From Lichenicoccus sp965276875 (lineage in GTDB: Bacteria; Pseudomonadota; Alphaproteobacteria; Acetobacterales; Acetobacteraceae), in the NCBI RefSeq assembly GCF_965276875.1, contig NZ_OZ255701.1:1860001-1924000 (forward strand): a stretch of 64,000 bases of DNA. Reading direction: 5' to 3'. Shown here in pieces: positions 16,135 through 25,607 of the stretch. Position 1 is the stretch's first letter. Every line of letters begins with the position of its first letter. Position numbers and translations under genes: made by a program. The notes under the pieces are model-generated. The model saw only the letters and a list, made by a program, of their open reading frames with translations. It searched no databases and was not told where the DNA came from.

Positions 16135-19100
16135 ACAGGATCACCTGGGTGGTGGCGCCGAGTGCGGCCAGAAGTGCTAACGCCGCGCGTGCCCGCGTAT
16201 CGTCGAAATGCACCAGCAGATCGTCGGCGATGAACGGCATCGGCTGCGCGCGCGCCGCATGCGCCTCGATCGCGGCCACCCGTAGCGCCAGATAGAGCTG
16301 GTCGCGGGCGCCCTCGCTGAGCGCCTCGACCGGGCATTCCGCGCCGTTGTCGCGGATCGCGCGCAGCAAAGCGCGTCCGGCCGCATCCTCGTCGACGCTC
16401 AGCCCGCCATAGCGGCCGCCGGTGAGCCGGGCGAAATGCGCCCCCGCCGCGCGCAGCAGCGGGCCCTGCTGCTGCGCCCGGAAGCGTTCGATGCCGGCAC
16501 GCAACAGCACCTGCGCCACCCGCAGCCGCCCGTAGCGTTCGGCATGCGCCCGCGCCTGCGCCAGCGCGTCCGCCGCTTCCTGCGCGCGGCCGGCGGCGTC
16601 ATGCCCGGTGCGCATCGCCGCGAGCGACGCCTCCGCCCGGGCTCGCGCGGCACTGGCCGCCTCGCGCTGCTCGCCCAGCGCCTGCATCGCCGGCTCGATC
16701 TCGGCCAGCCGCGCCGCCGCCGAATCGACATCGACCGAGAGCGCCTCAACGCGCAGCAGCGCCTCCGCCAGACCGTCGCCCTGCGCCAGCAGCGCCGCCG
16801 CGAGACGGGCGATCTCGGCGCGCGCCGCGTCACGCTGCCGCGCCCGCTCGATCGCGCGGCGCACGCCGGCATCGTCCTGGGCGCCGCAAGCCTGTCGCAG
16901 CGCCGCCAACTCCGCCTCGCACGCCGCCAGACGATGCCGCGCCTCGATGGCCGCCGCCTCGTGCCGCCCTATCCGCTCGGCCAGGGCCGACGCCTCGGCC
17001 TGGGCCGCGCGGGCTTGCGCCAGACGCCGTCCCAGACGGGCCGCGAGCAGTGACGCCGTCTCCTCGCCGGCTGGCTCGCCCAAGGCCGACCGCAAGGCCT
17101 GCGCCTCGTTGCTGAAGTCGGCGAGACTCGCCGTCATGTCGATCACCCGCTGCTCGTCGGCACGCCAGGCCGGCGCGACCTCGGCAATCCGGCCCCAGGC
17201 GCCGAGCACCGACTCCATCGTCTCGACATCGGCATCGGGGCCAAGCCCGAGTCCTTCCACAGCCGATCCCCATGATCCGCGCCAGTCCGCGAGCGCCGCC
17301 TCGGCGGACGCCGCCTCATCAGCCAGATCAGCCAGCCGCGCTGTCGCGCCGGCCAGCGCCTCGGCACAGGCGCGATGCGCCGACTCGGCCCGTTCCGCAG
17401 CTTCGCACGCAGTCTCCGCGCGCAGCAGTTGCGCCGCCAGGCTCTCGCCGGGCTGTCCCCCCGGCAGCATCGCCGACGCGCGATCCCAGCGCTCGCGTAA
17501 CGTCGCCAAAGCCTCCGCCGCATCCGTCCCGGCCGCCGCCCGCCGCACCACGTCGTCGCGGGCGCGGCGCCACTCCACCATCGCCGCCGGCGCCTCCGGC
17601 AACAGCCCCGCCGCCGCCCAGAGTGCCGACCAGGCCGCCTGCGCCGCCTCCAGCCCGGCGCCTGCGTCCGCCACGGCCTGCCCCGCCCCTGGCACGCGCT
17701 CGCGCAGCAGCAGCTCAAGCCGGGCGGTCGCCGCCAGGTGTGCGGATACACGCAGCACCTCGTCGGCGCGCCGGTCGGCCAGACGGTCGGCCTCGTCCCG
17801 CAGCGCCTCGAAGGCGTCGGCCGACGACTGCGCGTGTTGCTGCCGGAACTGCCGCCAAGCCTGGTCGCGTCGCAGGCGGGCCTGCGTCACCGCCGCCGGA
17901 GTCGGCATCGCCTCGCCGGTCGACAGCCGCGCGAGCTCGTCCTGCAAGGCGGCGACCTCAGTGTCGAGCGCCATGGCGGCAAGGCGCGCCTGCTCCGTTG
18001 CCGCGAACGCCGCGTCCAGGCGCGTCGCGGCGGCAGCGGTCTCTGCCGGCAACGGCAGCGGGCTTGCGAGCAGTTCGGCGAGACTGCCGGTCCAGAGCGG
18101 CAGGGCGGCGAGCGCCGACACTACGCAAGCGGAGGCATCGGCGGCCGCGCGTCGGGCTCGCGCCAGCTCAGCGTCGAGCGGGCCCTCGCCGCGCACCCGC
18201 TCGATGCTGCGTCGCAAGGGCACCGGCGATGGCGGTGGCGGTGCCTGCAGCAGGGCGGCTTCGGCACGCTCGCGTTGCAGCCGCGCCGCCGCCGACGCCC
18301 GATCGGCGGCCGCGGCGGTCGCCGAGAGTGCCGCGTGACGGCTCACCAGTTGCTGCACACGACGCCGATTCGCAGCGCCCGGCACCGAATCACGCGCCAC
18401 CTTGGGGCCGTGCCGCGCGCCGAGATCGGCCAACGCCTCCGAGACCCTGGCGCAATGGCCGACAATCGCCGCGTGCACCTCTGGCAGGTCGCCGGCCGCT
18501 CCCTCCGCCACCTGGCGACGCGCGACCAGCCGGTCGATCGCATCCTGCATCGACAACGCCGCCTCGTCCGCCGGCAAGGCAGCCCCGAGTGCCACCAGCC
18601 GCCGCAATTCCGCAGCCTCGCGCTCGGCGTCGCGAGCGGCCTCGCGGGCATGCGCCGAAAGTGCGTCGAGCCGCTGTTCGGCGTCGGGTGCCAGCAGCGG
18701 CGCGTCGGCGAGGTCCGCGGACGCCGCGCGCGCGGCATCGAGCCCGGACAGCAGTGGCGCCGTCCGGCGCACCCGCTGCAGCTTGCTGCCCTCCGCGGCC
18801 AGCGCCCGGGTTTGCGCCTGCAAGTCGGCAAGCTCGTTCTGCACGCGCGCATAGGCGGCTTCGGTCTCCTGCCAGGCCTTCGGCGCCACCGCCCGGACCT
18901 CGCTCTCGCGCACCGCCTGCCGCCAGGTCTCGACCGCCTCCGACAGCAACCGCCGGCCGCGGCCGTCGCCGAACAGCGACTTCGCCTCCTCGTCGAGCCT
19001 GGCCAGGGCGGGGCGCAGATGTGCCACGCCGCTGCCGGCGAGCAGGCTCTCTCCCGCCTCGCCGCCGCTGCGCAGCAGGTCCTGGCCGCCCTGGCGCAGC

Positions 19101-19483
19101 CGCGCGCCGTCCAGGCCGAAGCCGCGCTCGAAACGCTCGCGATCGACGCCACCGAGGAAGCGACGCAGCGCCTCCTCCGGCAGCGGCTGGTCGGCTTCGT
19201 CGCGCAGGGTGTCGCGACGGCCCTTGCGACGCACGAAAGCGGCAGCGTCGCCATCGCCGGCGGCAAGCGTCACGCCGATCCGCAACTGCGCGCTGCCATG
19301 CAGGAAGTCGAAATCGGTGCGATGGCCGAACCCGAACAGCGCATCGGCGATGGCGGCGAGCGCGGTGGATTTGCCGGCCTCGTTGGGACCGAGCACGACA
19401 TGCAGTGCCGCGGGCCCGTTGAAGCGAAGGCTCGCGTCGGACAGATGCCCGTAGCGGAGCAGGTCGAGCCTGACCAGCCTCAA
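16061..19483 (-). CDS. YhaN-like SMC/Rad50-type ATPase
   Basis: This 1140-residue protein starts RLVRLDLLRYGHLSDASLRF with Walker A LGPNEAGKST near residue 35, then FGFGHRTDFDFLHG, long Ala/Arg/Glu-rich coiled-coil arms, and a C-terminal ATPase lobe with an ABC-like signature (EALSEGARDQLYLALRVAA) and Walker B region (PFIADDLLVHFDD). It is of the YhaN/RecN/SbcC kind, expected to pair with the SbcD-like nuclease encoded just upstream. No zinc-hook CxxC is apparent. The start is TTG at 19483, overlapping the nuclease stop as TTGA. It probably functions in DNA end processing. Confidence 0.9.
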   Translation of the reverse strand: MRLVRLDLLRYGHLSDASLRFNGPAALHVVLGPNEAGKSTALAAIADALFGFGHRTDFDFLHGSAQLRIGVTLAAGDGDAAAFVRRKGRRDTLRDEADQPLPEEALRRFLGGVDRERFERGFGLDGARLRQGGQDLLRSGGEAGESLLAGSGVAHLRPALARLDEEAKSLFGDGRGRRLLSEAVETWRQAVRESEVRAVAPKAWQETEAAYARVQNELADLQAQTRALAAEGSKLQRVRRTAPLLSGLDAARAASADLADAPLLAPDAEQRLDALSAHAREAARDAEREAAELRRLVALGAALPADEAALSMQDAIDRLVARRQVAEGAAGDLPEVHAAIVGHCARVSEALADLGARHGPKVARDSVPGAANRRRVQQLVSRHAALSATAAAADRASAAARLQRERAEAALLQAPPPPSPVPLRRSIERVRGEGPLDAELARARRAAADASACVVSALAALPLWTGSLAELLASPLPLPAETAAAATRLDAAFAATEQARLAAMALDTEVAALQDELARLSTGEAMPTPAAVTQARLRRDQAWRQFRQQHAQSSADAFEALRDEADRLADRRADEVLRVSAHLAATARLELLLRERVPGAGQAVADAGAGLEAAQAAWSALWAAAGLLPEAPAAMVEWRRARDDVVRRAAAGTDAAEALATLRERWDRASAMLPGGQPGESLAAQLLRAETACEAAERAESAHRACAEALAGATARLADLADEAASAEAALADWRGSWGSAVEGLGLGPDADVETMESVLGAWGRIAEVAPAWRADEQRVIDMTASLADFSNEAQALRSALGEPAGEETASLLAARLGRRLAQARAAQAEASALAERIGRHEAAAIEARHRLAACEAELAALRQACGAQDDAGVRRAIERARQRDAARAEIARLAAALLAQGDGLAEALLRVEALSVDVDSAAARLAEIEPAMQALGEQREAASAARARAEASLAAMRTGHDAAGRAQEAADALAQARAHAERYGRLRVAQVLLRAGIERFRAQQQGPLLRAAGAHFARLTGGRYGGLSVDEDAAGRALLRAIRDNGAECPVEALSEGARDQLYLALRVAAIEAHAARAQPMPFIADDLLVHFDDTRARAALALLAALGATTQVILFTHHAHIASLASELAGVSVQTLAA

Positions 19484-20685
19484 GGACGCAGCAACCCGGC
19501 GGCGATCGCCCAGGCCTCGCCAGCCAGCGCGCGCAGGCCGTCCTCGACCTCCGGCAGATCGAGCCCGACCCGCGCTGCCGCCGGCAGACGCTGGCGCAGG
19601 GCGGCGAGGTCGTCGAGCAGTGCCGCCCGCAACGCCGGGTCATCGAGCCCGGCGGCGAATGCCTCATGCAGCGGCGCCAGCAGTTCGGCTTCGAGCGGCG
19701 CGGCACCACGCACGCGCAGCTTGACGCTCTCCACCCAGAGTGCCGCGTCGGCCTCGATCGCGGCATTGCGGCACTCCGCCGCCAGTTGCTCCGCGTCGAG
19801 TGCCAGGCCGCTCTCGCCGGTCACGGTCAGCCGCGCCAGCATCGGCCGCGCGTCGCACGCGGCCGCGGCCGACCGCACCGCCTGCGTGATCCGCTGCCTG
19901 AGCAACACCGCATCGTCACCCGCCTCCACCTCCAGCGCCACCCAGCGCACCACGTCGAGCACGCGATGCGTCACCGCCACCACGCGCCCGTCCTCGACGC
20001 GGACCAGCGAGCAGCCCTTCGCCCCCGTCTCGCGCGCATGCCGGCCCTGCATGTTGCCGGGGAACACGACCCAGGGCCGCTCAGCCAGCACCCGGCGTTC
20101 ATGCACATGCCCGAGTGCGAAGTAGTCGTAGCCCTTCAGGGTGAGGGCCGCGACGCTGCACGGCGCATAGGTCTCGTGCTCGCCCGGGTCCTCGGCCGAA
20201 CTATGCAGCACGCCGATATTGAGCCGGCCGGGATGCGGCGCCGGATAGCCCGCGGACAGATCTTCCGGCACCGCCCGGTTCGGAAACGAGTGGCCATGCA
20301 GCGCCACACCCAGCTCATCGAGCACGAAGCTCTCGCAGGTGCGCGAGGAGAACTCGCGGACATTGGCGGGCGGCCTGAGCGCGCGGGTGATTACCGATCG
20401 CGCATCATGGTTGCCGCGCAACAGGAAGCACGGACGGCCAAGCCGGCGCATCTCAGCCGCGAAAAACAATCCGGTGGAAAAATCCTTCCAATTGCCGTCG
20501 TAAAGATCACCCGCGATCACCACGAAGCCGACCTGCTCGGCCACGGCGAGATCGACCATCGCCGAGAACGCCCGACGCGTGCAGTCGCGGAGCACCGCCT
20601 CGGGCACATCCCCCCGCGCGCGCAGCCCCACCAACGGACTGTCGAGATGGATATCGGCGGCATGCAGGAAGCTGTAGCTGGCCAC
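19480..20685 (-). CDS. YhaO-like metallophosphoesterase (SbcD/Mre11-type nuclease)
   Basis: The 401-residue protein carries the calcineurin-like phosphoesterase motifs in order: HAADIHLDSP, AGDLYDG, RGNHDARS, GVLHSSA and ALGHVHERRVL. These are the metal ligands of SbcD/Mre11-type exonucleases. The C-terminal third resembles the capping domain of the YhaO family. The start is GTG at 20685. It overlaps the ATPase gene by four bases, the normal nuclease-ATPase order. SbcCD-type complexes cleave hairpins and DNA ends; the specific role of YhaNO is less defined. Confidence 0.92.
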   Translation of the reverse strand: MASYSFLHAADIHLDSPLVGLRARGDVPEAVLRDCTRRAFSAMVDLAVAEQVGFVVIAGDLYDGNWKDFSTGLFFAAEMRRLGRPCFLLRGNHDARSVITRALRPPANVREFSSRTCESFVLDELGVALHGHSFPNRAVPEDLSAGYPAPHPGRLNIGVLHSSAEDPGEHETYAPCSVAALTLKGYDYFALGHVHERRVLAERPWVVFPGNMQGRHARETGAKGCSLVRVEDGRVVAVTHRVLDVVRWVALEVEAGDDAVLLRQRITQAVRSAAAACDARPMLARLTVTGESGLALDAEQLAAECRNAAIEADAALWVESVKLRVRGAAPLEAELLAPLHEAFAAGLDDPALRAALLDDLAALRQRLPAAARVGLDLPEVEDGLRALAGEAWAIAAGLLRP

Positions 20686-20913
20686 GCGTCAGTCCTAACC
20701 GCGGCGGAGACCGAGAGGCAAGAGCACGGCCCCGAGCCCATCCGCAGCGGCCACCCTTCGCCGGCAAGACGCGGCGCCCTCATCCTTGAACAGCCTGCCT
20801 TGCTCCACCGACAAATCAGCCCGGTGAAAGCTCACGACAACAGATCGACAGCCGGTCCGGTCGCAAACTGACCGGGCCAGACCAATGCTTCTTCTGTAAG
20901 CACGCGGCGCTGA

Positions 20914-21498
20914 TCATTGCCGATGGGCGGAGGACCCCGACTTTGCACCAAGCATTAGGAGCACCACCTGTTCCAAGGCCGTACGGAACTCCTCATGGCT
21001 ATAACGGAATGAGTTCAGCTTCTCCAGGTAGTCACTTTCGATCAGAACGCCGTGGCGGTCGATGGTGACGGTGAAGCCATTGCCTGTTGTTTCTTCGCTC
21101 TCACTCTCGTCCATGAGCACGGCGTCAAGCCAAGCGAGATAGTCACGGGCCGAGTCATCACCCCCTTGCACGTCAGACTCAAGAAACGCTGCGAGTGCTG
21201 CGGCTCGATGATCGTGCGGAGCCAGTGCAGCGGCATTAAGCCCTCTGTCACGCCAGACCCTCACGACGGCATTCTCATGCTCTTTTCCCGTGTAATCGTC
21301 CTGCTGGATCGGATACGCGGTGACAATGCCGTCTCTCTTCAAATAGTAGCCTATGATTTTGAAGCCGTGACCCGACTCACCGACAAACCTGCCGTCGTCC
21401 GTCACGCCACTGTCGCGGAACGCTGTTTCTATCGCCTTCTTGACTTGCTCCCTGGTGAAGTTGTCCGGGAAGAAAGTTGAGATATGCCGCTGGCCCAT
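20914..21498 (-). CDS. EndoU-like toxin-domain protein with an immunity-like tail (tentative)
   Basis: This 194-residue frame lies in DNA visibly richer in A+T than its surroundings. The N-terminal 65 residues (RHISTFFPDNFTREQVKKAI; HGFKIIGYYLKRDGIVTAYP) resemble the back half of the EndoU RNase domain seen in polymorphic and CDI toxins, where a G..I.G....G.I.TA.P strand pair closes the fold. The upstream His-containing half of such a domain is not present. The last 60 residues (FTVTIDRHGVLIESDYLEKL then FRYSHEEFRTALEQVV) look like small immunity proteins of toxin systems. It may be a toxin fragment fused to its immunity domain, or a domain of unknown function. Start ATG at 21498. Confidence 0.45.
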   Translation of the reverse strand: MGQRHISTFFPDNFTREQVKKAIETAFRDSGVTDDGRFVGESGHGFKIIGYYLKRDGIVTAYPIQQDDYTGKEHENAVVRVWRDRGLNAAALAPHDHRAAALAAFLESDVQGGDDSARDYLAWLDAVLMDESESEETTGNGFTVTIDRHGVLIESDYLEKLNSFRYSHEEFRTALEQVVLLMLGAKSGSSAHRQ

Positions 21499-21618
21499 AA
21501 ACTACCCTATCACAGGACTTATAAACTCCACGTTAATGATGCAGACACCGACTTGCGTTGCTCGCCGGCGACACGGCGAGTTCACATTGCCGTTCTCGAC
21601 GGGACTTTGGAGAGGGTG

Positions 21619-21864
21619 TTACGCCAAATCTACCTTCACCTCCGAGCCGTCAACGACGTCCACCGGCCTCCGCCATAGTCTGAACCCCACCACTTGGTAT
21701 GCTCTCGCCTGCTTCTCGCCCTCGTGGATTATGCGGAACGAATCGGAGAAGCTGTCGGCCGAAAAGTCGTAACCGAATCCGGTGCTCTGTAACCAAGCGT
21801 TTACCGCATTGATCCTATCGTCCTCTCCTATACAGATAATTACGATAGTGGTGATCTTGCTCAT
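21619..21864 (-). CDS. Small orphan protein (81 aa), possible immunity-type partner
   Basis: The protein opens SKITTIVIICIGEDDRINAV, continues NAWLQSTGFGYDFSADSF and ends with VDVVDGSEVKVDLA. I do not recognise the family with confidence; the opening resembles small proteins found near phage or polymorphic-toxin genes. A clear purine-rich Shine-Dalgarno (GAGAGGGA) seven bases before the ATG at 21864 supports translation. It is on the same strand as, and 120 bases upstream of, the EndoU-like gene, in the same A+T-richer patch, so the two may have arrived together. Confidence 0.5.
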   Translation of the reverse strand: MSKITTIVIICIGEDDRINAVNAWLQSTGFGYDFSADSFSDSFRIIHEGEKQARAYQVVGFRLWRRPVDVVDGSEVKVDLA

Positions 21865-22238
21865 CTTGATCCCTCTCAATGAAGAATATTTGTTAAAAGC
21901 AGGTAGCCTGCGGATCAAGGCGCCGTCGAGGCCATGGCCGAGCTGGTTTGCGGGCTGGGGCTTGTCTGGTGTTAACGGCCATGAGCGCGAAAACGGATTT
22001 CGGTGCGTTCGCGATACTTGATCCATCCGTAAGAAATGGCGCCAGGTCCGCGGCGGTCTGGGGTGTGCCTATCGGGAGTGGCCGGGCGCCGCTTTCTTGA
22101 CGGCGCTGTAAAAGGTCTCGGTCGCAGCCTGTGGCATCGGCAAGCTTGCAAAACACGCGTTACCGGTTATAGCCGGAGCGGTGCCGCTGGCGGCCGAGGC
22201 CCCGCGCGAGACGCTGCTTTGCTCAGCTCGGCCCCGGT
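21865..22238. other. Interval without a convincing gene
   Basis: This 374-bp stretch links the orphan gene to the next hypothetical gene. Several short frames cross it on both strands, but none has a plausible ribosome-binding site, family motif or consistent codon use. It may hold decayed mobile-element sequence; I could not identify a parent. Confidence 0.4.
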
Positions 22239-22703
22239 TTAAGGGCAACTGGCTGACCCGAAGGAGAGATCCTCTTGCAAGCACGCCAGCTGAACCGGTG
22301 TGTCGTCGGGCGCGCGCGGGCCTTGCCGCGGATGCAGGACGCCCAGAAGAGTGCGGAAATCATCGCGTTCGGCCTGGTCCACGGCTGGTGAGCGGAAGGT
22401 GCGCGCGATGTTCCGTGCGGCAACGGCCTTCGGATAGTTGCCGAAGCGGGTGCGTCGGCGGCTTGAGGGCGGCACGCCGTGCGCGGTGTCGGTCGGCGAG
22501 GCTCGCGGGGGTGGCGGCGGATGAAGGACGCTGTTGGGGATAAAGACGTTCAGAGAGACGGGGATGCGGACCAAGCCGGGCTCGTCTGGCAGGTCGAACA
22601 GGCCAGACGCAATGGCCTCGTCCATGGTCATGTGACCGATTTCGGCCTGCATCGTGAACGGGATGTCTTCTCCTGCGATCGACAGCCGCATCTTGTCGGA
22701 CAT
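22239..22703 (-). CDS. Hypothetical protein
   Basis: This is a 154-residue frame with an ATG at 22703 preceded by CTGGAG. The first 55 residues look protein-like and acidic (MRLSIAGEDIPFTMQAEIGH; MTMDEAIASGLFDLPDEPGL), whereas the rest is Pro/Arg-rich and could be out-of-frame or non-coding. No family was recognised. It lies in a region of broken genes and may be an N-terminal fragment running into unrelated sequence. Confidence 0.3.
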   Translation of the reverse strand: MSDKMRLSIAGEDIPFTMQAEIGHMTMDEAIASGLFDLPDEPGLVRIPVSLNVFIPNSVLHPPPPPRASPTDTAHGVPPSSRRRTRFGNYPKAVAARNIARTFRSPAVDQAERDDFRTLLGVLHPRQGPRAPDDTPVQLACLQEDLSFGSASCP

Positions 22704-22754
22704 ACGCTGCTCCAGGCGCTGGCCGTGGAGTCTAACGTGGTCACCAATGAAGTC

Positions 22755-22813
22755 AGCAGCGCGTTACCCGTAAGTGGGTAGGTGTCAAGTGGACGTTACT
22801 GACACCCGCTGCT
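22755..22813. repeat. Perfect three-way-junction inverted repeat
   Basis: Three perfect stems nest in 59 bases: an outer 7-bp stem (AGCAGCG at 22755-22761 with CGCTGCT at 22807-22813), a 5-bp arm TACCC/GGGTA (22765-22769 with 22776-22780) and a 7-bp arm GGTGTCA/TGACACC (22781-22787 with 22800-22806). No coding frame explains it. It could be a mobile-element end, a recombination site or a structured RNA. Confidence 0.5.
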
Positions 22814-22880
22814 CTACAGCCCGGCATGCATTGACTCCCACCGGGCGTGCGCCGCCTCCTGGCACAAGGCGGAGCACTCT

Positions 22881-24064
22881 TTATTCCGCTGCCTGCGGCA
22901 ATGTCAGTTCAGTCTTGGTCCAGCCGGTCTCCCGGCGGTCAAAATGCTCGTAGGCTTCGATTGCGTCGGTTAGCGGTTCGACCTTGGTGAGGACTTGCAG
23001 CGGATCGATCCGGCCCATTCGCACCATCTCGAGCAAAGCCGGGATGTGGGCGCGATGGTTGCAGTTGCCCATCTTGATCGACAGGTTCTTGTTCATTGCC
23101 ATGCCGGTTGGAAACGACGTGGCGGTCGGCGGATAGACACCGATGATGCCGATGGTGCCGGCCCTGGCGGCGCACCCGCCCATTCGAGCGACTGGGCGGG
23201 TGCGTCGCCAGGAACCCAGGTTTTGCCGGCTTGCTCCTCCTGCCCTGGCTTCGCGGCTGGGCCGTGTTGCGCGTGCATGGCGTCGACGCCGACCGCATCG
23301 ATCACCCGGTCCGGACCGATCCCGCCGGTGAGCGATTTGATGATCTCGACCGGGTCCTCAGCCTCGAAGTTGACCGCGAAGGCACCCTGCCGGCGCGCCA
23401 TTGCCAGGCGGTCCTCGTATTTGTCGACGGCGAAGACGCGCCCCGCGCCTTGCAGGATTGCGCTGGCAATGGCGAATTGCCCGACCTGGCCGCAGCCGAA
23501 CACCGCGACCGTGTCGCCGTTCTTGACGTCCGCGAGAACGGCTCCGAACCAGCCGGTGGGGAAGATGTCGCTGATCAGGATCGCCTGGTCATCGCTGACC
23601 TGCTACGGCAGCTTGACCAAGGTCGAGGCGGCGAACGGAATGCGTGCGCGCTCCGCCTGCAGGCCATTGACGGGACCGGTCTCGGCGGGGCCGCCGAAGA
23701 AACACGTGCCGTGGTCTGGCCCGTTCGGATTGGCGTTGTTGCACTGCGCGGTGAAGCCTGCCCGACAATAGGCGCAAATGCCGCAGGACACGGTGGAGCA
23801 GACCACGACGCGAGCGCCGACATCGAAGTTGCGGACATCGTCTCCGAGCATCTCGACGGTGCCGACACCTTCATGGCCGAGAATTGTACCCGGCTTCATG
23901 CCAGAAAAGGTGCCGCGGACGAAATGCAGGTCGGTGCTGCAGATCGCTGATGCCGTCAGCCGTATCACCGCGTCGGTCGGCTGCTCGATGGTGGGCGCCG
24001 GCACGGTGTCGAGCCGGATGTCCCCGATCCCGTGCCAGACGACGGCCTTCATGGTCTGATCCAA
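22881..24064 (-). pseudogene. Broken zinc-dependent alcohol dehydrogenase
   Basis: Three consecutive minus-strand segments form one medium-chain Zn-alcohol dehydrogenase. The first (24064-23603) holds MKAVVWHGIGDIRLDTVPAP, the catalytic site LGHEGVGTVEM and the structural zinc cysteines (CGICAYCRAGFTAQC). It ends at an in-frame TAG at 23603-23605, where the family reads on as QVSDDQAILISDIFPTGW. The second segment has the Rossmann motif VFGCGQVGQFAIA and DRVIDAVGVDAMH. A frameshift near 23160-23180 then moves the frame to GTIGIIGVYPP and the C-terminus. With one stop and one frameshift the gene is inactive unless these are sequence errors. Confidence 0.85.
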
Positions 24065-24075
24065 GTTTGTGTTCC

Positions 24076-24579
24076 TCAGGCCGCGATCTGGTTGACCCGG
24101 GTCTTCGCGATCTCGGCCAGCTTGTGATCAGTTGCCTTTTCTTCCTCCAGGGTTTCATGCAGCAGGGCTGCGACATCGCCTTTGCCGAGTTGCCTGGCGA
24201 ACGCGGTGAGACTGCCGTAGCGGGTCATTTCGTAATGCTCGATGGCTTGCGCGGAACATAGCATGGCCGCGTCCAGAACCTCCGCATCGCTGCAATCGCC
24301 GATGACTTCCTTGGCTTCTGCAATAATCCCGTCCATTGCAGCGCAGGTTACGGCCTTGACCGGCTGGCCGACCATCCCGAACACGGTCTCCAGTCTGGTG
24401 ACCTGGTGCTCGGTTTCGCGCAGGTGCTGCTGGAACGCGCTCTTCAGCTCAGGGTTGGATGCTTTTTCGATCATGGTCGGCAGAGTCTTCACGATCTGAT
24501 TTTCGGCGTAGTAGATGTCCTGCAGCGTATGAACGAACAGATCGTCGAGTGTCTTGATCGGCTTGCTGAATAATGCCAT
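24076..24579 (-). CDS. DUF892 (YciE/YciF-type) ferritin-like protein
   Basis: The 167-residue protein is a four-helix ferritin-like bundle of the DUF892 family: KTLDDLFVHTLQDIYYAENQ, then LRETEHQVTRLETVFGMVGQ, AIEHYEMTRYGSL and EEKATDHKLAEIA carry the Glu/His positions that bind a di-iron centre in related folds. Members are often stress-induced, but the precise role is unsettled. The start ATG at 24579 matches family length, with a purine-rich AGGGAGCC upstream. It sits 11 bases upstream of the broken dehydrogenase gene, on the same strand, so the two may once have formed one unit. Confidence 0.92.
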   Translation of the reverse strand: MALFSKPIKTLDDLFVHTLQDIYYAENQIVKTLPTMIEKASNPELKSAFQQHLRETEHQVTRLETVFGMVGQPVKAVTCAAMDGIIAEAKEVIGDCSDAEVLDAAMLCSAQAIEHYEMTRYGSLTAFARQLGKGDVAALLHETLEEEKATDHKLAEIAKTRVNQIAA

Positions 24580-24692
24580 CGAAGGGCTCCCTGGTTGGCG
24601 CGGTGTACTACCTCGCAAGCAAGCCAACGCAACGCCGCGCCAAGCGGTGCGCCTAACAGAGGTGACATCGCCGTGTGAGAAGTGCCTTGCCG

Positions 24693-25607
24693 CTACGCGC
24701 AGGCAGCAGCCGCGGCCAGTCCGGAGTCGAACGCGGCTTCCACCTTGCCGGCGAGGCACCAGTCGCCGCAAACGGCCATGCCGGAGGGGTCCCATAGGCA
24801 GGCCTCTCCGAGCGGCGACTGCGTGCGGGCGTAGCGCCAGCGATGCACGGCGGCGTAATGCGGTACCGCGCGGATTTCTGTGGCTTCGGCAAAGGCGGTG
24901 CGCAGGGCGGCTTCGACCTGATCGGGTGGGTCTTCCAGGTGCGCCTGCGACCAGTCGGGGCCAGCGTGCGCGATCCAGCAGTCGGGCAACGGATCGCGTC
25001 CGGGGCGCGAGCTGTCGCGGGCGATCCAGGCGAGCGCGCCGCCTTCAAGGGTGCGTGTGTCTGGGCCGGACTGGCGTTCGCTGAAGGCCAGCATCAGGCA
25101 CCAGCAGGGCTGCATGGCGACGGCGCCCACGCGCGCCGCAAATGGATGGCCGATTGCGGCGAGCAACGGGGCGGCCTGTGGCGCTGGCAGCGCCAGGACG
25201 ATCCGGTCGAACGGGCCGGCGGAGCCGCCGTCATGGTGCAGGTGCCAGGCCTCGGCGTCGCGGGTGATGGCGCGTATCTGGCATTGCAGATGCAGGCTGC
25301 CGATGCCACCGTGCTCGGCCGCGCGGGCGAACGCCGACATACCGGGAACGCCAACCCAGCGCGGATGTTTGACCGCTGGATCCCAGGGAGCAACCAGGTC
25401 GCCGGCCTGCTCGATGAAGGCCTGGAACGCGGATCCGCGAGCGGTGGCGTATTGGGCGCCGTGGTCGAACATCAGCCCTTCCACGCGTCGTGTCGCAAGA
25501 CGACCGCCGGGGCGTCGGCCCTTGTCGAACAATGTGACCGCGTGGCCGCGCAGGGCCTGGGCGCAGGCGAGGCCGGCCATCCCGGCGCCGACGATGGCGA
25601 TGCGCAT
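24693..25607 (-). CDS. Renalase-like FAD/NAD(P)-dependent oxidoreductase
   Basis: The 304-residue flavoprotein starts with the dinucleotide-binding motif MRIAIVGAGMAGLACAQALR, followed by the FAD-contacting GRRPGGRLATRR and MFDHGAQYAT motifs typical of the renalase/amine-oxidase-like family. The tail GMAVCGDWCLAGKVEAAFDS is the conserved C-terminal flavin-binding stretch. Substrate is unknown. Its ATG shares one base with the stop of the SDR gene (TGATG), making it the last gene of a coupled four-gene operon with redox and export functions. Confidence 0.88.
   Translation of the reverse strand: MRIAIVGAGMAGLACAQALRGHAVTLFDKGRRPGGRLATRRVEGLMFDHGAQYATARGSAFQAFIEQAGDLVAPWDPAVKHPRWVGVPGMSAFARAAEHGGIGSLHLQCQIRAITRDAEAWHLHHDGGSAGPFDRIVLALPAPQAAPLLAAIGHPFAARVGAVAMQPCWCLMLAFSERQSGPDTRTLEGGALAWIARDSSRPGRDPLPDCWIAHAGPDWSQAHLEDPPDQVEAALRTAFAEATEIRAVPHYAAVHRWRYARTQSPLGEACLWDPSGMAVCGDWCLAGKVEAAFDSGLAAAAACA

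Noticed and set aside
17272..19422. A 716-codon plus-strand open frame opposite the YhaN-like gene, and a similar one at 16608-18338
   Set aside because: Both are made of Ala/Arg/Pro/Ser-rich low-complexity sequence, as expected for the antisense of a G+C-rich coding strand, and contain no family motif. The minus-strand gene has clear Walker motifs.
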